16,581 nt of DNA from JBLKSS01 sp047607725 (GTDB lineage Bacteria; Pseudomonadota; Gammaproteobacteria; Enterobacterales; Enterobacteriaceae). Positions 1 to 7,099 of the stretch are shown in pieces. Within the stretch, counting starts at the first letter, position 1, and each line of letters opens with the position of its first letter. The stretch covers positions 1 through 16,581 of the forward strand of contig NZ_JBLKSS010000083.1 in NCBI RefSeq assembly GCF_047607725.1, read 5' to 3'. The position numbers were made by a program, and so were the translations under genes. Under the pieces are notes generated by a model. The model was not told where the DNA came from. It was given only the letters and a program-made list of their open reading frames with translations, and searched no databases.

Positions 1-45
1 GCCGGCGACGAGCCAGATACGGGTGCCCGCCGGTAAGCCCATCAT
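1..45 (-). CDS. tnpB: IS66-family TnpB (Orf2), first 15 codons, runs off the left edge
   Basis: The minus strand from 45 reads MMGLPAGTRIWLVAG. The stretch GTRIWLVAG is the hallmark beginning of the IS66-family accessory protein TnpB. Its ATG overlaps the TGA of tnpA by 4 bases (ATGA), the translational coupling usual in these elements. TnpB is needed together with TnpA for efficient transposition in studied IS66 elements, though its biochemical role is unclear. Only the N-terminal residues are in the window, so intactness cannot be judged. Confidence 0.8.
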   Translation of the reverse strand, partial: MMGLPAGTRIWLVAG

Positions 46-434
46 GATTGCGGGCCTTTGAGTTCATGGATAAGTGCGCATAACAGCGCCGGTGTCAGAT
101 TGCCGGCCAGCCGTAACCGGGCACCGGTGAACTCAATGTCACAAGTAACGGGTTCGGCAGAGGGTAAAGGAGAACGTAAAGGTGATGGTTCGGCGGTGAG
201 TGTAACCGCCAGTAGCTCAGCCTGCTGTGTAGTGGGGATTTTAGGTTGGACACCGAACTTGCCCTGACGGTAGAGCTGGCGCCAGTTGAACAGCAAATTG
301 TCATTGATACTGTTATCCCGTGCCAGCTTGGCAATGGATACGCCGTGCTGGAGCGCCTGCTCAACCAGCTTAATTTTAAAGTCCAGCGGGAAATTGGGAC
401 GACGTATTGAGGGTTTTGGTGGGGTTTGTTTCAT
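42..434 (-). CDS. tnpA: IS66-family TnpA (Orf1), helix-turn-helix transposition protein
   Basis: A 130-residue protein. Residues ~14-60 form a helix-turn-helix of the IS3/IS66 Orf1 type: FPLDFKIKLVEQAL, then GVSIAKLARDNSINDNLLFNW and RQLYRQGKFG, the usual pattern of a DNA-binding helix pair followed by an (N/F)xW motif. A proline- and serine-rich linker (~65-95) leads to a C-terminal segment (DIEFTGARLRLAGNLTPALLCALIHEL) typical of IS66 TnpA. Length agrees with the family. The reading frame is intact and overlaps tnpB by 4 bases. No strong ribosome-binding site is visible before the ATG. It probably binds element ends as part of the transposition complex. Confidence 0.85.
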   Translation of the reverse strand: MKQTPPKPSIRRPNFPLDFKIKLVEQALQHGVSIAKLARDNSINDNLLFNWRQLYRQGKFGVQPKIPTTQQAELLAVTLTAEPSPLRSPLPSAEPVTCDIEFTGARLRLAGNLTPALLCALIHELKGPQS

Positions 435-498
435 GAATTGCGCCCATTAAAAAAATAATGGACATCATCTTCAATAACTTGATGGAGAATTAACAGAC

Positions 499-518
499 GG
501 CGCTGGGCGTACGCTTAC
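499..518 (-). repeat. terminal inverted repeat of the IS66-family element
   Basis: Read on the minus strand from 518 inward the sequence begins GTAAGCGTACGCCCAGCGCC. GTAAGCG is the conserved tip of IS66-family ends. The partner repeat is outside the window, so the inner boundary is approximate. Confidence 0.6.
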
Positions 519-519
519 G

Positions 520-1521
520 TCTGAACCGGGCGTTTTTTTCTTCTTCCGACGCGTTACGCCGCGGCGGCTGGCGCGGATGCCGGAATTTTACCGTCCCGAA
601 ATGCCGGACTTTACCGTGCATGAATACGCCCCCCTGATCGATTCGTCCGACATGACGCCCGACGACTGGCAAGCCATCGCCCGCGATATCGCCGCCAACT
701 ATGAGCAGTATGATGGTTTTGTTATCCTGCACGGGACGGATACCATGGCATTTACCACCTCTGTGCTGTCGTTCATGTTGGAGAATCTCAATAAGCCGGT
801 CATCATCACCGGCTCGCAAATTCCACTGGAAGCGCTACGTTCCGACGGGCAAACCAACTTGCTTAACGCCTTGTATCTGGCCGCCCATTATCCGGTCAAG
901 GAAGTCGGGCTGTTTTTCAATAACAAACTGTTGCGCGGCAACCGTACCACCAAGGCTCATGCCGATGGGTTTGATGCCTTCGCCTCGCCGAATTTGCCGC
1001 CGTTGCTGGAGGCGGGTATCCATATCCGCCGTCTTACGCCCTCACCGGCAAGCTCGGAAGGAGGCCCGCTTATCGTGCATCCCATTACGCCCCAACCCGT
1101 AGGGGTGGTCACCCTCTACCCCGGTATTTCTGCGGACGTGGTCGGCAACTTTCTACGCCAGTCGGTGCGCGCGCTGATCCTGCGCTCCTATGGCGTGGGC
1201 AATGCGCCGCAGCATCCGGCGCTGTTGCACGAGCTTAAGCTGGCGGGCGATCGTGGTATCGTGGTGGTCAATCTGACGCAATGCCTCTCCGGCCGGGTGG
1301 ATATGGGCGGCTATGCCACCGGCAACGCTCTGGCCCGCGCCGGGGTCTTCAGCGGTTTTGATATGACGGTGGAAGCCGCCTTGACAAAGATGCATTTTTT
1401 ACTTAGCCAATCGTTGCCCTACCAGGATATCCGCCATCTCATGCAGCAAGATCTGCGCGGCGAATTGAGCAGCAACGATGCATCGGGAGAAAGCCATGGC
1501 CAGAGCGTTATTGTTGGTTGA
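520..1521 (+). pseudogene. ansA: L-asparaginase I (cytoplasmic), 5' end cut off by IS66
   Basis: Cytoplasmic asparaginase I converts L-asparagine to aspartate and ammonia. From the ATG at 577 the protein (MPEFYRPEMPDFTVHEY...) aligns with E. coli AnsA from residue ~38 to the end. Upstream in the same frame SEPG (520-531) and RRLARM (562-579) still resemble the AnsA N-terminus, but between them a T-rich stretch (533-546) has degenerated. The IS66 end at 518 removes the first ~17 codons, including the GGTIGM segment with the nucleophilic threonine (Thr14 in E. coli). The second catalytic set remains: HGTDTM near 734-751 and TTKAHADGFDAF near 948-983. The natural C-terminus (RGELSSND) is extended by about 13 residues and overlaps the pncA start by 26 bases. 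The long remaining frame could be annotated as a gene, but without Thr14 it should not be active. Confidence 0.9.
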
Positions 1522-2127
1522 TTTACAGAATGATTTCTGCGCTGGCGGTACCGGAGGGCGATGCGGTGATCACCATGGCCAATGCGGCGCTGGCGCTGTG
1601 CGCCCGGCGGGGCATTCCCGCGGTGGCCAGTCAGGACTGGCATCCACGAGGATCACGGCAGTTTCGCCATCAACGCCGGGCAGCCGGTCAATACGCTCGG
1701 CGTACTGGAGGGTCTTGAGCAAATTTGGTGGCCGGTGCATTGCGTGCAAGATACCCCGGGCGCGGACTTCCATCCCCGGCTTAATCGCACGGGTCTGGCG
1801 GCGGTATTTCGCAAAGGCCAACAGCGGCATATCGACAGTTACAGCACCTTTTTTGACAACGGCCGCCGGGCGCAGACCGCCCTGGACGGCTGGCTGCGCG
1901 CGTGCGGCATCGACCGACTGACCGTCCTGGGATTGGCCACGGATTATTGTGTGAAATACAGCGTACTGGACGCCCTGCATTTGGGCTACGCCGTCGAGGT
2001 ACTTACCGACGGCTGCCGGGGCGTCGATCTGAAGCCGGAGGACAGCGCGGAGGCGCTGTGGGAAATGGCGCGCCGCGGCGCAGAAATGCTGACGCTAGAC
2101 GCCTTCGCCGCGCGGCTGGAGGCCTAG
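1496..2127 (+). pseudogene. pncA: nicotinamidase, two frameshifts
   Basis: PncA hydrolyses nicotinamide to nicotinate for NAD salvage. Homology to E. coli PncA is continuous but spread over three frames. Frame one (ATG 1496, preceded by GGAGAA) gives MARALLLVDLQNDFCAGG. Frame two gives LAVPEGDAVITMANAALALCARRGIPAVASQDWHP. Frame three, to the TAG at 2125-2127, gives DHGSFAINAGQPVNTLG... through LTLDAFAARLEA. The first break (~1540-1548) fits loss of one copy of an 11-bp direct repeat starting GCTGGCGGT; the second (~1648-1653) fits a one-base insertion in CCACGAGGATCAC. The catalytic triad is still encoded: Asp in LVDLQND, Lys in AVFRKG, Cys in ATDYCVK. pncA follows ansA directly, as in E. coli, and was probably co-transcribed with it. 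No functional product is expected without two compensating shifts. Confidence 0.93.
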
Positions 2128-2284
2128 GAGGCTCACTAAACCCCTAAGCCCGCCCGCCGGGCGAATAGCCGGCGCTTACCTTTAAAACGCCTCGCCGACA
2201 GTCTGCCGAGACGACGTTGCGTCCAGAATGAGGTCCCCTCGAGCGAAGGGCGGCCGATGGCGCAAACGAGGTCCAGCAAAGAAA

Positions 2285-2575
2285 TCAGCGCCAGCGCCTT
2301 ACTGGGGTTTCATTCAGTACGTCGACGGTCCCGGCCTTCAGCTCTTCCAGCAAGGCACGCTTACTCTTCATGGTAATCTGGCCATCGGTACCGATGCTCA
2401 TATGCTCGGGGTGACGGTTATGACGCGACTGCCACAGCATGACCATCTGCAGACAGTTGGCTTGCTGCTCCGGCGTCAGCGCCACCCCGTCGGGCCATTT
2501 GCCTAATTCCACGGCCGTCATCAGCCGTTGATAAATCTCCGGCGTCATCGTCGCCAGAAGCGCTTCAACATCCAT
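2285..2575 (-). CDS. yeaC: DUF1315 family protein YeaC
   Basis: A small 96-residue soluble protein of unknown function, orthologous to E. coli YeaC (~90 residues). The core MTPEIYQRLMTAVELGKWPDGVALTPEQ, then NCLQMVMLWQSRHN and GTDGQITMKSK, is the conserved DUF1315 sequence. It has no signal peptide or membrane segment. The ATG at 2575 has a ribosome-binding site (AAAGGTG) at good spacing. It lies 48 bp downstream of msrB on the same strand, so the two are probably one transcript, as the E. coli arrangement suggests. The last ~20 residues (LKAGTVDVLNETPVRRWR) match poorly in my memory of the family; that tail may be divergent or altered by a late frameshift. I see no clear terminator downstream (2128-2284). 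Confidence 0.88.
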   Translation of the reverse strand: MDVEALLATMTPEIYQRLMTAVELGKWPDGVALTPEQQANCLQMVMLWQSRHNRHPEHMSIGTDGQITMKSKRALLEELKAGTVDVLNETPVRRWR

Positions 2576-2623
2576 TGCGCACCTTTCATGTGGAATAATT
2601 AGATGAATCGATAAAGCTAAGGA

Positions 2624-3037
2624 TTATCCGGCGATTTCCTCGCCGTTTTCACCATCCTTGAAACGCAAGGAGGCGCTGTTGACGCAAAACCGCGTCCCGG
2701 TAGGCTGCGGCCCGTCGGGGAAAACATGCCCTAAATGGGCATCGCAGGCGCCGCAGCGGATTTCCACCCGCTGCATACCGTGGGTATTATCCTCAAGGTA
2801 GCGGATGGCATCGTCGCTCACCGGCTCATAGAAACTCGGCCAGCCACAGCCTGATTCGTATTTCGTTTCGGAGTAGAATAGCGGCGCGTGGCAAACCAGG
2901 CAATGGTACTGTCCGGTTCGCTTATTTTCCAGCAGCTTACCGCTGTACGGCGGTTCGGTGCCGCGCTGCTGGGTGACATAGCGCTGCATGTCGGTCATTG
3001 CTTCATCGGGTAATCGTGAGGGTGTGTTATTGGCCAT
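2624..3037 (-). CDS. msrB: peptide methionine-R-sulfoxide reductase MsrB
   Basis: MsrB reduces methionine-R-sulfoxide in proteins back to methionine in the cytoplasm. From the ATG at 3037 the product is 137 residues, the E. coli length. Zinc ligands are Cys46 and Cys49 (CLVC) and Cys95 and Cys98 (CGAC); the catalytic cysteine is Cys118 in RFCVNSASLRF. Also present are GCGWPSFYEPV and HLGHVFPDGP. An in-frame ATG at 3085 would add 16 residues, but it overlaps the only good promoter element (extended -10 at 3084-3092), so transcripts should start near 3077 and 3037 is the likely start. It diverges from gapA and leads into yeaC. The frame is fully intact, consistent with selection for repair of oxidative damage. 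Confidence 0.95.
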   Translation of the reverse strand: MANNTPSRLPDEAMTDMQRYVTQQRGTEPPYSGKLLENKRTGQYHCLVCHAPLFYSETKYESGCGWPSFYEPVSDDAIRYLEDNTHGMQRVEIRCGACDAHLGHVFPDGPQPTGTRFCVNSASLRFKDGENGEEIAG

Positions 3038-3083
3038 TGTTACGCGTCTCTGGCGAGGGATGAGAAAGCTTTCCAGTGAAGTC

Positions 3084-3092
3084 ATTATAACA
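3084..3092 (-). promoter_or_regulatory. msrB promoter, extended -10
   Basis: On the minus strand this reads TGTTATAAT, an exact extended -10 (TGn followed by TATAAT). No good -35 lies 16-18 bp upstream, which is common for extended -10 promoters. The predicted transcript start is near 3077, giving a ~40-nt leader before the msrB ATG at 3037. Confidence 0.6.
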
Positions 3093-3158
3093 AATAATTA
3101 ACAACGCGGCAGGCAATTTTGGTATAAACTGTACAAAGAAACGTTGAAACCGTGGAAA

Positions 3159-3174
3159 TGTGATTTTTATCACA
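3159..3174. promoter_or_regulatory. CRP binding site between msrB and gapA
   Basis: The sequence TGTGATTTTTATCACA matches the CRP consensus half-sites TGTGA-N6-TCACA exactly, with AT-rich flanks. Its centre is 3166.5. It is ~41.5 bp upstream of a start site predicted from the -10 at 3195-3200 on the gapA side and ~90 bp upstream of the predicted msrB start, so it could act on either gene. CRP control of gapA is known in E. coli. Confidence 0.75.
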
Positions 3175-3194
3175 AATTGCAACTTAACGCAGTT

Positions 3195-3200
3195 TATATT
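3195..3200 (+). promoter_or_regulatory. candidate upstream gapA promoter, CRP-dependent -10
   Basis: TATATT at 3195-3200 would start transcription near 3208. The CRP site centre would then be at about -41.5, the class II geometry in which CRP overlaps the -35 region, and no good -35 is present. TATGAT at 3205-3210 is an alternative. CCCCATAT at 3213-3220 resembles a sigma-32 -10, but no convincing -35 sits at the right distance. The placement is an inference. Confidence 0.4.
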
Positions 3201-3310
3201 GGACTATGATGACCCCATATGAGCTGCAGGTGTTTTGACATCAATGGCGTACATATCGTGCGCTGTACGGGGTCAGGATTGATTTGTCGCAACTATTGAC
3301 ACGATTCCGC

Positions 3311-3338
3311 TTGGCGCTGCGCGCGGTTTTTGTAAATT
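3311..3338 (+). promoter_or_regulatory. gapA proximal promoter (P1-like)
   Basis: TTGGCG (3311-3316) and TAAATT (3333-3338) are separated by 16 bp. The surrounding sequence (GATTCCGCTTGGCGCTGCG and GGTTTTTGTAAATTTACA) closely resembles the E. coli gapA P1 region as I remember it, including the CCTTTTATTCA leader. The leader to the ATG at 3382 would be about 37 nt. A TTGACA at 3296-3301 has no matching -10. Confidence 0.6.
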
Positions 3339-3381
3339 TACAAGTAACCTTTTATTCATTATTAAATAGCTGGTGGAATAT

Positions 3382-4380
3382 ATGACTATCAAAGTAGGTA
3401 TCAACGGTTTTGGCCGTATCGGCCGTATTGTTTTCCGTGCTGCGCAGGAACGTAACGACATTGAAATCGTTGCCATCAACGACCTGCTGGATGCGGATTA
3501 TATGGCCTACATGTTGAAGTATGACTCAACACATGGTCGCTTCAACGGCACCGTCGCCGTAGAAAACGGTCATCTGGTGGTAAACAGTAAAACCATCCGC
3601 TGTACTTCTGAGAAAGATCCGGCTAATCTGAAGTGGGACGAAGTCGGCGTCGACGTTGTCGCCGAAGCCACCGGTATCTTCCTGACCGACGAAACCGCGC
3701 GTAAGCACATCACCGGCGGGGCCAAAAAAGTGGTGCTGACCGGGCCGTCCAAAGATAACACCCCGATGTTCGTTATGGGCGTTAACCACAAAGCCTATGA
3801 TGGCCAGGATATCGTGTCCAACGCCTCCTGTACCACCAACTGCCTGGCGCCGCTGGCCAAGGTCATCAACGACAATTTCGGTATCGTTGAAGCCCTGATG
3901 ACCACCGTGCACGCCACCACCGCCACCCAGAAAACCGTCGATGGCCCGTCTCACAAAGACTGGCGCGGCGGCCGCGGCGCGTCCCAAAATATCATTCCGT
4001 CCTCTACAGGCGCCGCCAAAGCGGTAGGTAAAGTCATTCCCGAGCTGAACGGTAAACTGACCGGTATGTCATTCCGCGTCCCGACGCCGAACGTCTCGGT
4101 TGTCGACCTGACCGCGCGTCTGGAAAAACCGGCTTCCTATGAAGACATCTGCGCCGCCATCAAAAAAGCCGCTGAAGGCGAGCTTAAAGGCGTGATGGGC
4201 TACACCGATGAAGACGTGGTTTCCACCGATTTCAACGGCGAAAAGCTGACCTCCGTCTTCGATGCCAAAGCGGGTATTGCGCTGAACGACAAATTTGTCA
4301 AATTGGTCGCCTGGTACGATAACGAAACCGGCTATTCCAATAAAGTGTTGGATCTGATCTCCCATATCGCCAATAAATAA
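3382..4380 (+). CDS. gapA: glyceraldehyde-3-phosphate dehydrogenase A
   Basis: GapA oxidises glyceraldehyde-3-phosphate to 1,3-bisphosphoglycerate with NAD+ in glycolysis. The product is 332 residues, one longer than E. coli GapA, and nearly collinear with it. The N-terminal Rossmann motif is GINGFGRIGR (7-16). The catalytic Cys150 is in SNASCTTNC and the base His177 in TTVHATTATQ. The ATG at 3382 follows GGTGGA at proper spacing; a GTG at 3373 in frame is not needed. It is transcribed alone, divergent from msrB, with a CRP site and promoters upstream and a hairpin terminator downstream. Codon choice favours highly expressed enterobacterial codons. Complete conservation amid decaying neighbours fits an essential glycolytic role. 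Confidence 0.98.
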   Translation: MTIKVGINGFGRIGRIVFRAAQERNDIEIVAINDLLDADYMAYMLKYDSTHGRFNGTVAVENGHLVVNSKTIRCTSEKDPANLKWDEVGVDVVAEATGIFLTDETARKHITGGAKKVVLTGPSKDNTPMFVMGVNHKAYDGQDIVSNASCTTNCLAPLAKVINDNFGIVEALMTTVHATTATQKTVDGPSHKDWRGGRGASQNIIPSSTGAAKAVGKVIPELNGKLTGMSFRVPTPNVSVVDLTARLEKPASYEDICAAIKKAAEGELKGVMGYTDEDVVSTDFNGEKLTSVFDAKAGIALNDKFVKLVAWYDNETGYSNKVLDLISHIANK

Positions 4381-4399
4381 GCTTGGTGACCGGATGACG

Positions 4400-4430
4400 A
4401 AAGGGCGGCAGCGATGTCACCCTTTTCTTT
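4400..4430 (+). terminator. gapA terminator
   Basis: AAAGGG (4400-4405) pairs with CCCTTT (4420-4425), followed by a pyrimidine-rich tail TCTTT. It begins 19 bp after the gapA stop. The stem is short with a 14-base loop, so termination may be partial, allowing some read-through into yeaD. Confidence 0.5.
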
Positions 4431-4448
4431 TACTCAGGAGGTATAACG

Positions 4449-5305
4449 ATGTCTGACTCTCTTTTTGCGTTGCCCGTCAAACAAACCCTGTCGCCGTCCC
4501 TAACGCTACGCCAGCAAGATGAATTACCGCTGGTGGTGGTCGAACATCCTCAGGTACGGGCGGCGGTGACGCTGCAGGGCGCGCACCTTGTCGCCTGGCA
4601 GCCGGCCGGCGAGAAGCCGGTACTGTGGTTAAGCGAGAAAAGCGCCTTCCTGGAAGGCGTGGCCATCCGCGGCGGCGTACCGATCTGTTGGCCCTGGTTC
4701 GGTAAGGTTGCCACCCCCAACCACGGTTTCGCCCGCATTCTTCCCTGGGAATTAAGGTAAGCGCCCACAGCGAGGACGATAAACAGGTTCAACTGACCTT
4801 TATCCTGCGCGATAGCACCTTGACTGAACCGTTTTTCCCCCATCCCTTCACGCTTAAGGCCCACTTTACCCTCGGACAGACCTGCAGTATCGAACTAGTG
4901 GCAGAGGGTGGTGAGTATCAGACGACCTCCGCGCTGCATAGCTACTTCACCGTGGGGGCCATTGGTGATATCCACGTCAGCGGCCTCGGCGACAGCTTTA
5001 TCGATAAAGTCAACGGCGGCAAGGCTGAACAACAGCAAGGCGATCTGACCTTCTCCGGCGAGGTGGATCGCGTCTATACCGCGTCTGAGCAAACAAGCCT
5101 CATTCATGATCCGGTGCTGGGACGGGTCATCGAAGTCCACCATAAGCACCATAGCGACGTGGTGGCCTGGAACTGCGGACAATCGCTCTCGCAATCGATC
5201 GGCGATTTCGCCGACGACAGTTATCTGAGCTATGTGTGCGTGGAGACGGCGCGGGTGAACGATCCGCTGGTCAGTACGGTCGCGGCGCCGGCGCAAGTGT
5301 CCTAA
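4449..5305 (+). pseudogene. yeaD: glucose-6-phosphate 1-epimerase (D-hexose-6-phosphate mutarotase), one frameshift
   Basis: YeaD interconverts alpha and beta anomers of hexose 6-phosphates. The ATG at 4449 has a strong ribosome-binding site (AGGAGG). The first frame gives 103 residues (MSDSLFALPVKQTLSP... HGFARILPWELR) and stops at TAA 4758-4760. Homology continues at once in the -1 frame as KVSAHSEDDKQVQLTFILRD and runs to 5305. A single lost base near 4753-4756, within GAATTAAGG, explains the break. Downstream the galactose-mutarotase fold residues are still encoded: His in SALHSYF and Glu in VCVETA. Total coding length (~285 codons) is near the 294 of E. coli. It follows gapA as in E. coli. 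One indel makes this one of the youngest lesions in the window. Confidence 0.92.
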
Positions 5306-5438
5306 GGCATCGCTTGCGGCGGCGCCCAACGCCAAGCAGGCTGGTTTCAGGCGAATGCTGCCCTTGCGCAAGCCCGCGTCCATCGCTGTGGCCGCGCCCA
5401 CCCCCGCAGAGCCGGGCGCGCGCTTTTCTCGCTGAGAT

Positions 5439-5460
5439 AAGGCCCGTGTTAGTAGGCCTT
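5439..5460 (-). terminator. weak hairpin downstream of yeaE
   Basis: AAGGCC (5439-5444) and GGCCTT (5455-5460) form a perfect 6-bp stem with a 10-base loop, 4 bp past the yeaE stop. On the minus strand the tail is TTATCTC, poor in T, so terminator function is doubtful. Otherwise 5306-5464 shows nothing recognisable. Confidence 0.3.
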
Positions 5461-5464
5461 GGCT

Positions 5465-6319
5465 TTAGGCACTATCCAACGCGGTCTTGCCCCGCGGCGC
5501 CGGAAAAGCCCGGTCCAATGCCGCGAGGTGCTCGGCGGACAAGGTGATCACTAAAGCGCCGGCGTTCTCTTTCACATGCGCCAGGCTGGATGCCTTCGTG
5601 ATAGCCACCACACCCGGCTCGCGAATAACCCACGCCAGCAGCACCTGCGCCGCGCTCGCCCCTAATTCGGCGGCAATGCCCTGCACCGCCTCGTGGTGCA
5701 ACAACCCTTTGCGTAATTTACCGGCCTGCGCTAGCGGGCAATAAGCCATTACCGGCAGCCGCCGCTCGTGGCACCAGGGCAGCAGGTCATATTCAATTCC
5801 CCGCGAGGCCAAATGATACAGTACCTGATCGGTCATGCACGTGTCGCCGCCCGGCAGCGACCACAGCTCTTGCAGATCAGCCACATCCAGATTAGACACG
5901 CCCCAGCGCGCGATTTTACCGTCCTACTGCAGCCGCGCCATCGCATCAACGGTTTGCGCCAGCGGAATACCGCCGCGCCAGTGCAACAAATACAGATCGA
6001 GGTGGTCGGTCTGCAGCCGGCGGAGACTATTCTCACAGGTGGTCACGGCTTTTTGCCCGCCGGCGTTTTGCGGATAGACTTTCGACACCAGAAACACCTC
6101 GTCGCGACGACCGGCGATCGCCTGCCCCACTACGCGCTCCGCGCCGACGGCGCCGTACATTTCGGCGGTATCGATTAGCGTTAAGCCTAAATCCAGCCCG
6201 CAGCGCAGCGCGCGTACCTCCTGCGCGATATCGCTATTGCGCTCGCCCATATACCAAGTACCCTGCCCAATGGCGGGAACGCAGTACCCATCGGGAAAGC
6301 GGATCTCTCTGGCGCTCAT
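5465..6319 (-). pseudogene. yeaE: aldo-keto reductase YeaE (methylglyoxal reductase), amber stop at codon 132
   Basis: YeaE is an NADPH-dependent aldo-keto reductase able to reduce methylglyoxal in E. coli. From the ATG at 6319 (AGGGGA upstream) the frame spans 284 codons, exactly the E. coli length, interrupted only by TAG at 5924-5926. The residues around it read DAMARLQ, stop, DGKIARWGVSNLD, where E. coli has a glutamine-like position, so a CAG to TAG change is likely. The catalytic tetrad is still encoded: Asp in TLIDTAEMY, Tyr in EMYG, Lys in LVSKVYP, His in LLHWRG. The second half (from WGVSNLD to GKTALDSA) has no further damage. The gene is convergent with yeaD. It is called a pseudogene on one stop codon; a sequencing error or read-through would restore it. 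Confidence 0.88.
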
Positions 6320-6364
6320 AGTCCCCTGTAAAGATATTATCGGCCCAATGCTCTCCAATTGTGC

Positions 6365-6388
6365 AAACGGGGCGCAAGCGCCCCGTTT
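6365..6388 (-). terminator. strong hairpin terminator after mipA
   Basis: AAACGGGGCGC (6365-6375) and GCGCCCCGTTT (6378-6388) are perfect 11-bp inverted repeats. In practice the innermost pairs open to leave a small loop. It lies 20 bp beyond the mipA stop. Both strands have a short T run after the stem, so it could stop transcription in either direction. Confidence 0.75.
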
Positions 6389-6407
6389 TAGTGCATGCCC
6401 TGCACCG

Positions 6408-7099
6408 TCAGAAGCTGTAGGTGGTACCGATCCCAATAAGGCCAATAGATTGCCTATCGGTCATCGGACTGTCTTTCGCTTCATCGCTCATGCGCAGATA
6501 GCGCGCCATCACGTAGGTGCGCCAGCTTTGGGTAATAGCATAGTTCACGGTCAACTCCACATAAGGGGACCAGCCGTCGTCGGCATGATACTCACGCAGG
6601 CCGCTACGGCGCGACTCGCTGCGGCTCACGCCGTAGTAATAGTTATTCTGGTCTTCGTTTGCCCACATCGCGCCGACGCCCGGCACCAGGGTAAACCGGC
6701 CCTGCTGAATAGGGTACAGGTATGACAGATCGGCCGTGAAACCATCGCTGTTATCCAGGATATCGCCCAAATATTCCGCGCACCCCCCCCCCAATCGGCG
6801 GTATGACTGTAGCGCAGACCGGCCATAACCGTGGAGCGGCGCTTGTCCAGGGCTTTCATATCGTCATAATCATTTTTACTTGGCCGGAAATGCCAAGGCG
6901 CATAAACCGCCGTGATCGATAACTGGTTCTGCAGGTTTTTCCACAGATAGTAGCCGGCGCTCAACCCTTTCACATACACGTACTGACTATCATAATTAAT
7001 CTGCGGAAACGGCAGAACTTTATCATCGTCACCCCGGTAGGGGCTGGTGGCATACACGGCCGAGACGCCGAGTGAGAAATCGTCGGCCACGGCGGCCAT
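6408..7099 (-). pseudogene. mipA: MltA-interacting protein MipA (OmpV family), 5' deletion and frameshift
   Basis: MipA is an outer-membrane scaffold linking the murein hydrolase MltA with PBP1B. The mature part is recognisable from AAVADDFSLGVSAVYATSPYRGDDD (minus strand from 7099) through GYYLWKNLQNQLSITAVYAPW and RRSTVMAGLRYSHTADWGG. The frame then breaks in a run of ten G (6783-6792 on the plus strand) and continues in another frame as AEYLGDILDNSDGFTADLSYLY to the end GLIGIGTTYSF, matching the E. coli C-terminus. The signal peptide and start are gone: homology stops at the likely signal-peptidase site (AVA/DDF) and yeaG sequence begins there on the opposite strand. Eight or eleven G would restore the frame across the tract, but with no signal peptide or promoter the product could not reach the outer membrane. 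Confidence 0.92.
6783..6792. repeat. homopolymer run of ten C (G on the coding strand of mipA)
   Basis: Ten consecutive C sit exactly where the mipA reading frame changes. Runs of this length are hot spots for polymerase slippage and also for sequencing error. No other homopolymer of G or C this long was noticed in the window. Confidence 0.95.

Larger units (their letters stand above)
1..518 (-). mobile_element. IS66-family insertion sequence, one end, inserted in ansA
   Basis: The segment holds a complete tnpA-like gene and the first codons of tnpB in the usual IS66 order, both on the minus strand. It ends at 518 in a sequence that reads, on the minus strand, GTAAGCGTACGCC; GTAAGCG is the typical IS66-family terminus. 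Immediately to the right, ansA homology resumes at about codon 18 of the normal protein. The rest of the element, including the large TnpC transposase, and the other ansA fragment must lie left of the window. IS66 elements usually duplicate 8 bp of target; if so the repeat here would be 519-526, which cannot be checked without the other end. Confidence 0.8.

Noticed and set aside
835..1395. Minus-strand open frames inside ansA
   Set aside because: They are antisense shadows of a conserved coding region in GC-rich DNA, with no motif and no ribosome-binding site.
2128..2180. GC-rich inverted repeat near CGCCCGCCGGGCG after pncA as a terminator
   Set aside because: The loop is minimal and no T run follows on either strand.
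3213..3220. CCCCATAT as a sigma-32 -10 for gapA
   Set aside because: No CTTGAA-like -35 at 13-17 bp, so a heat-shock promoter is not supported from sequence alone.
3526..4365. Long minus-strand open frames inside gapA
   Set aside because: The gapA reading is certain; the opposite frames are by-products of its codon bias.
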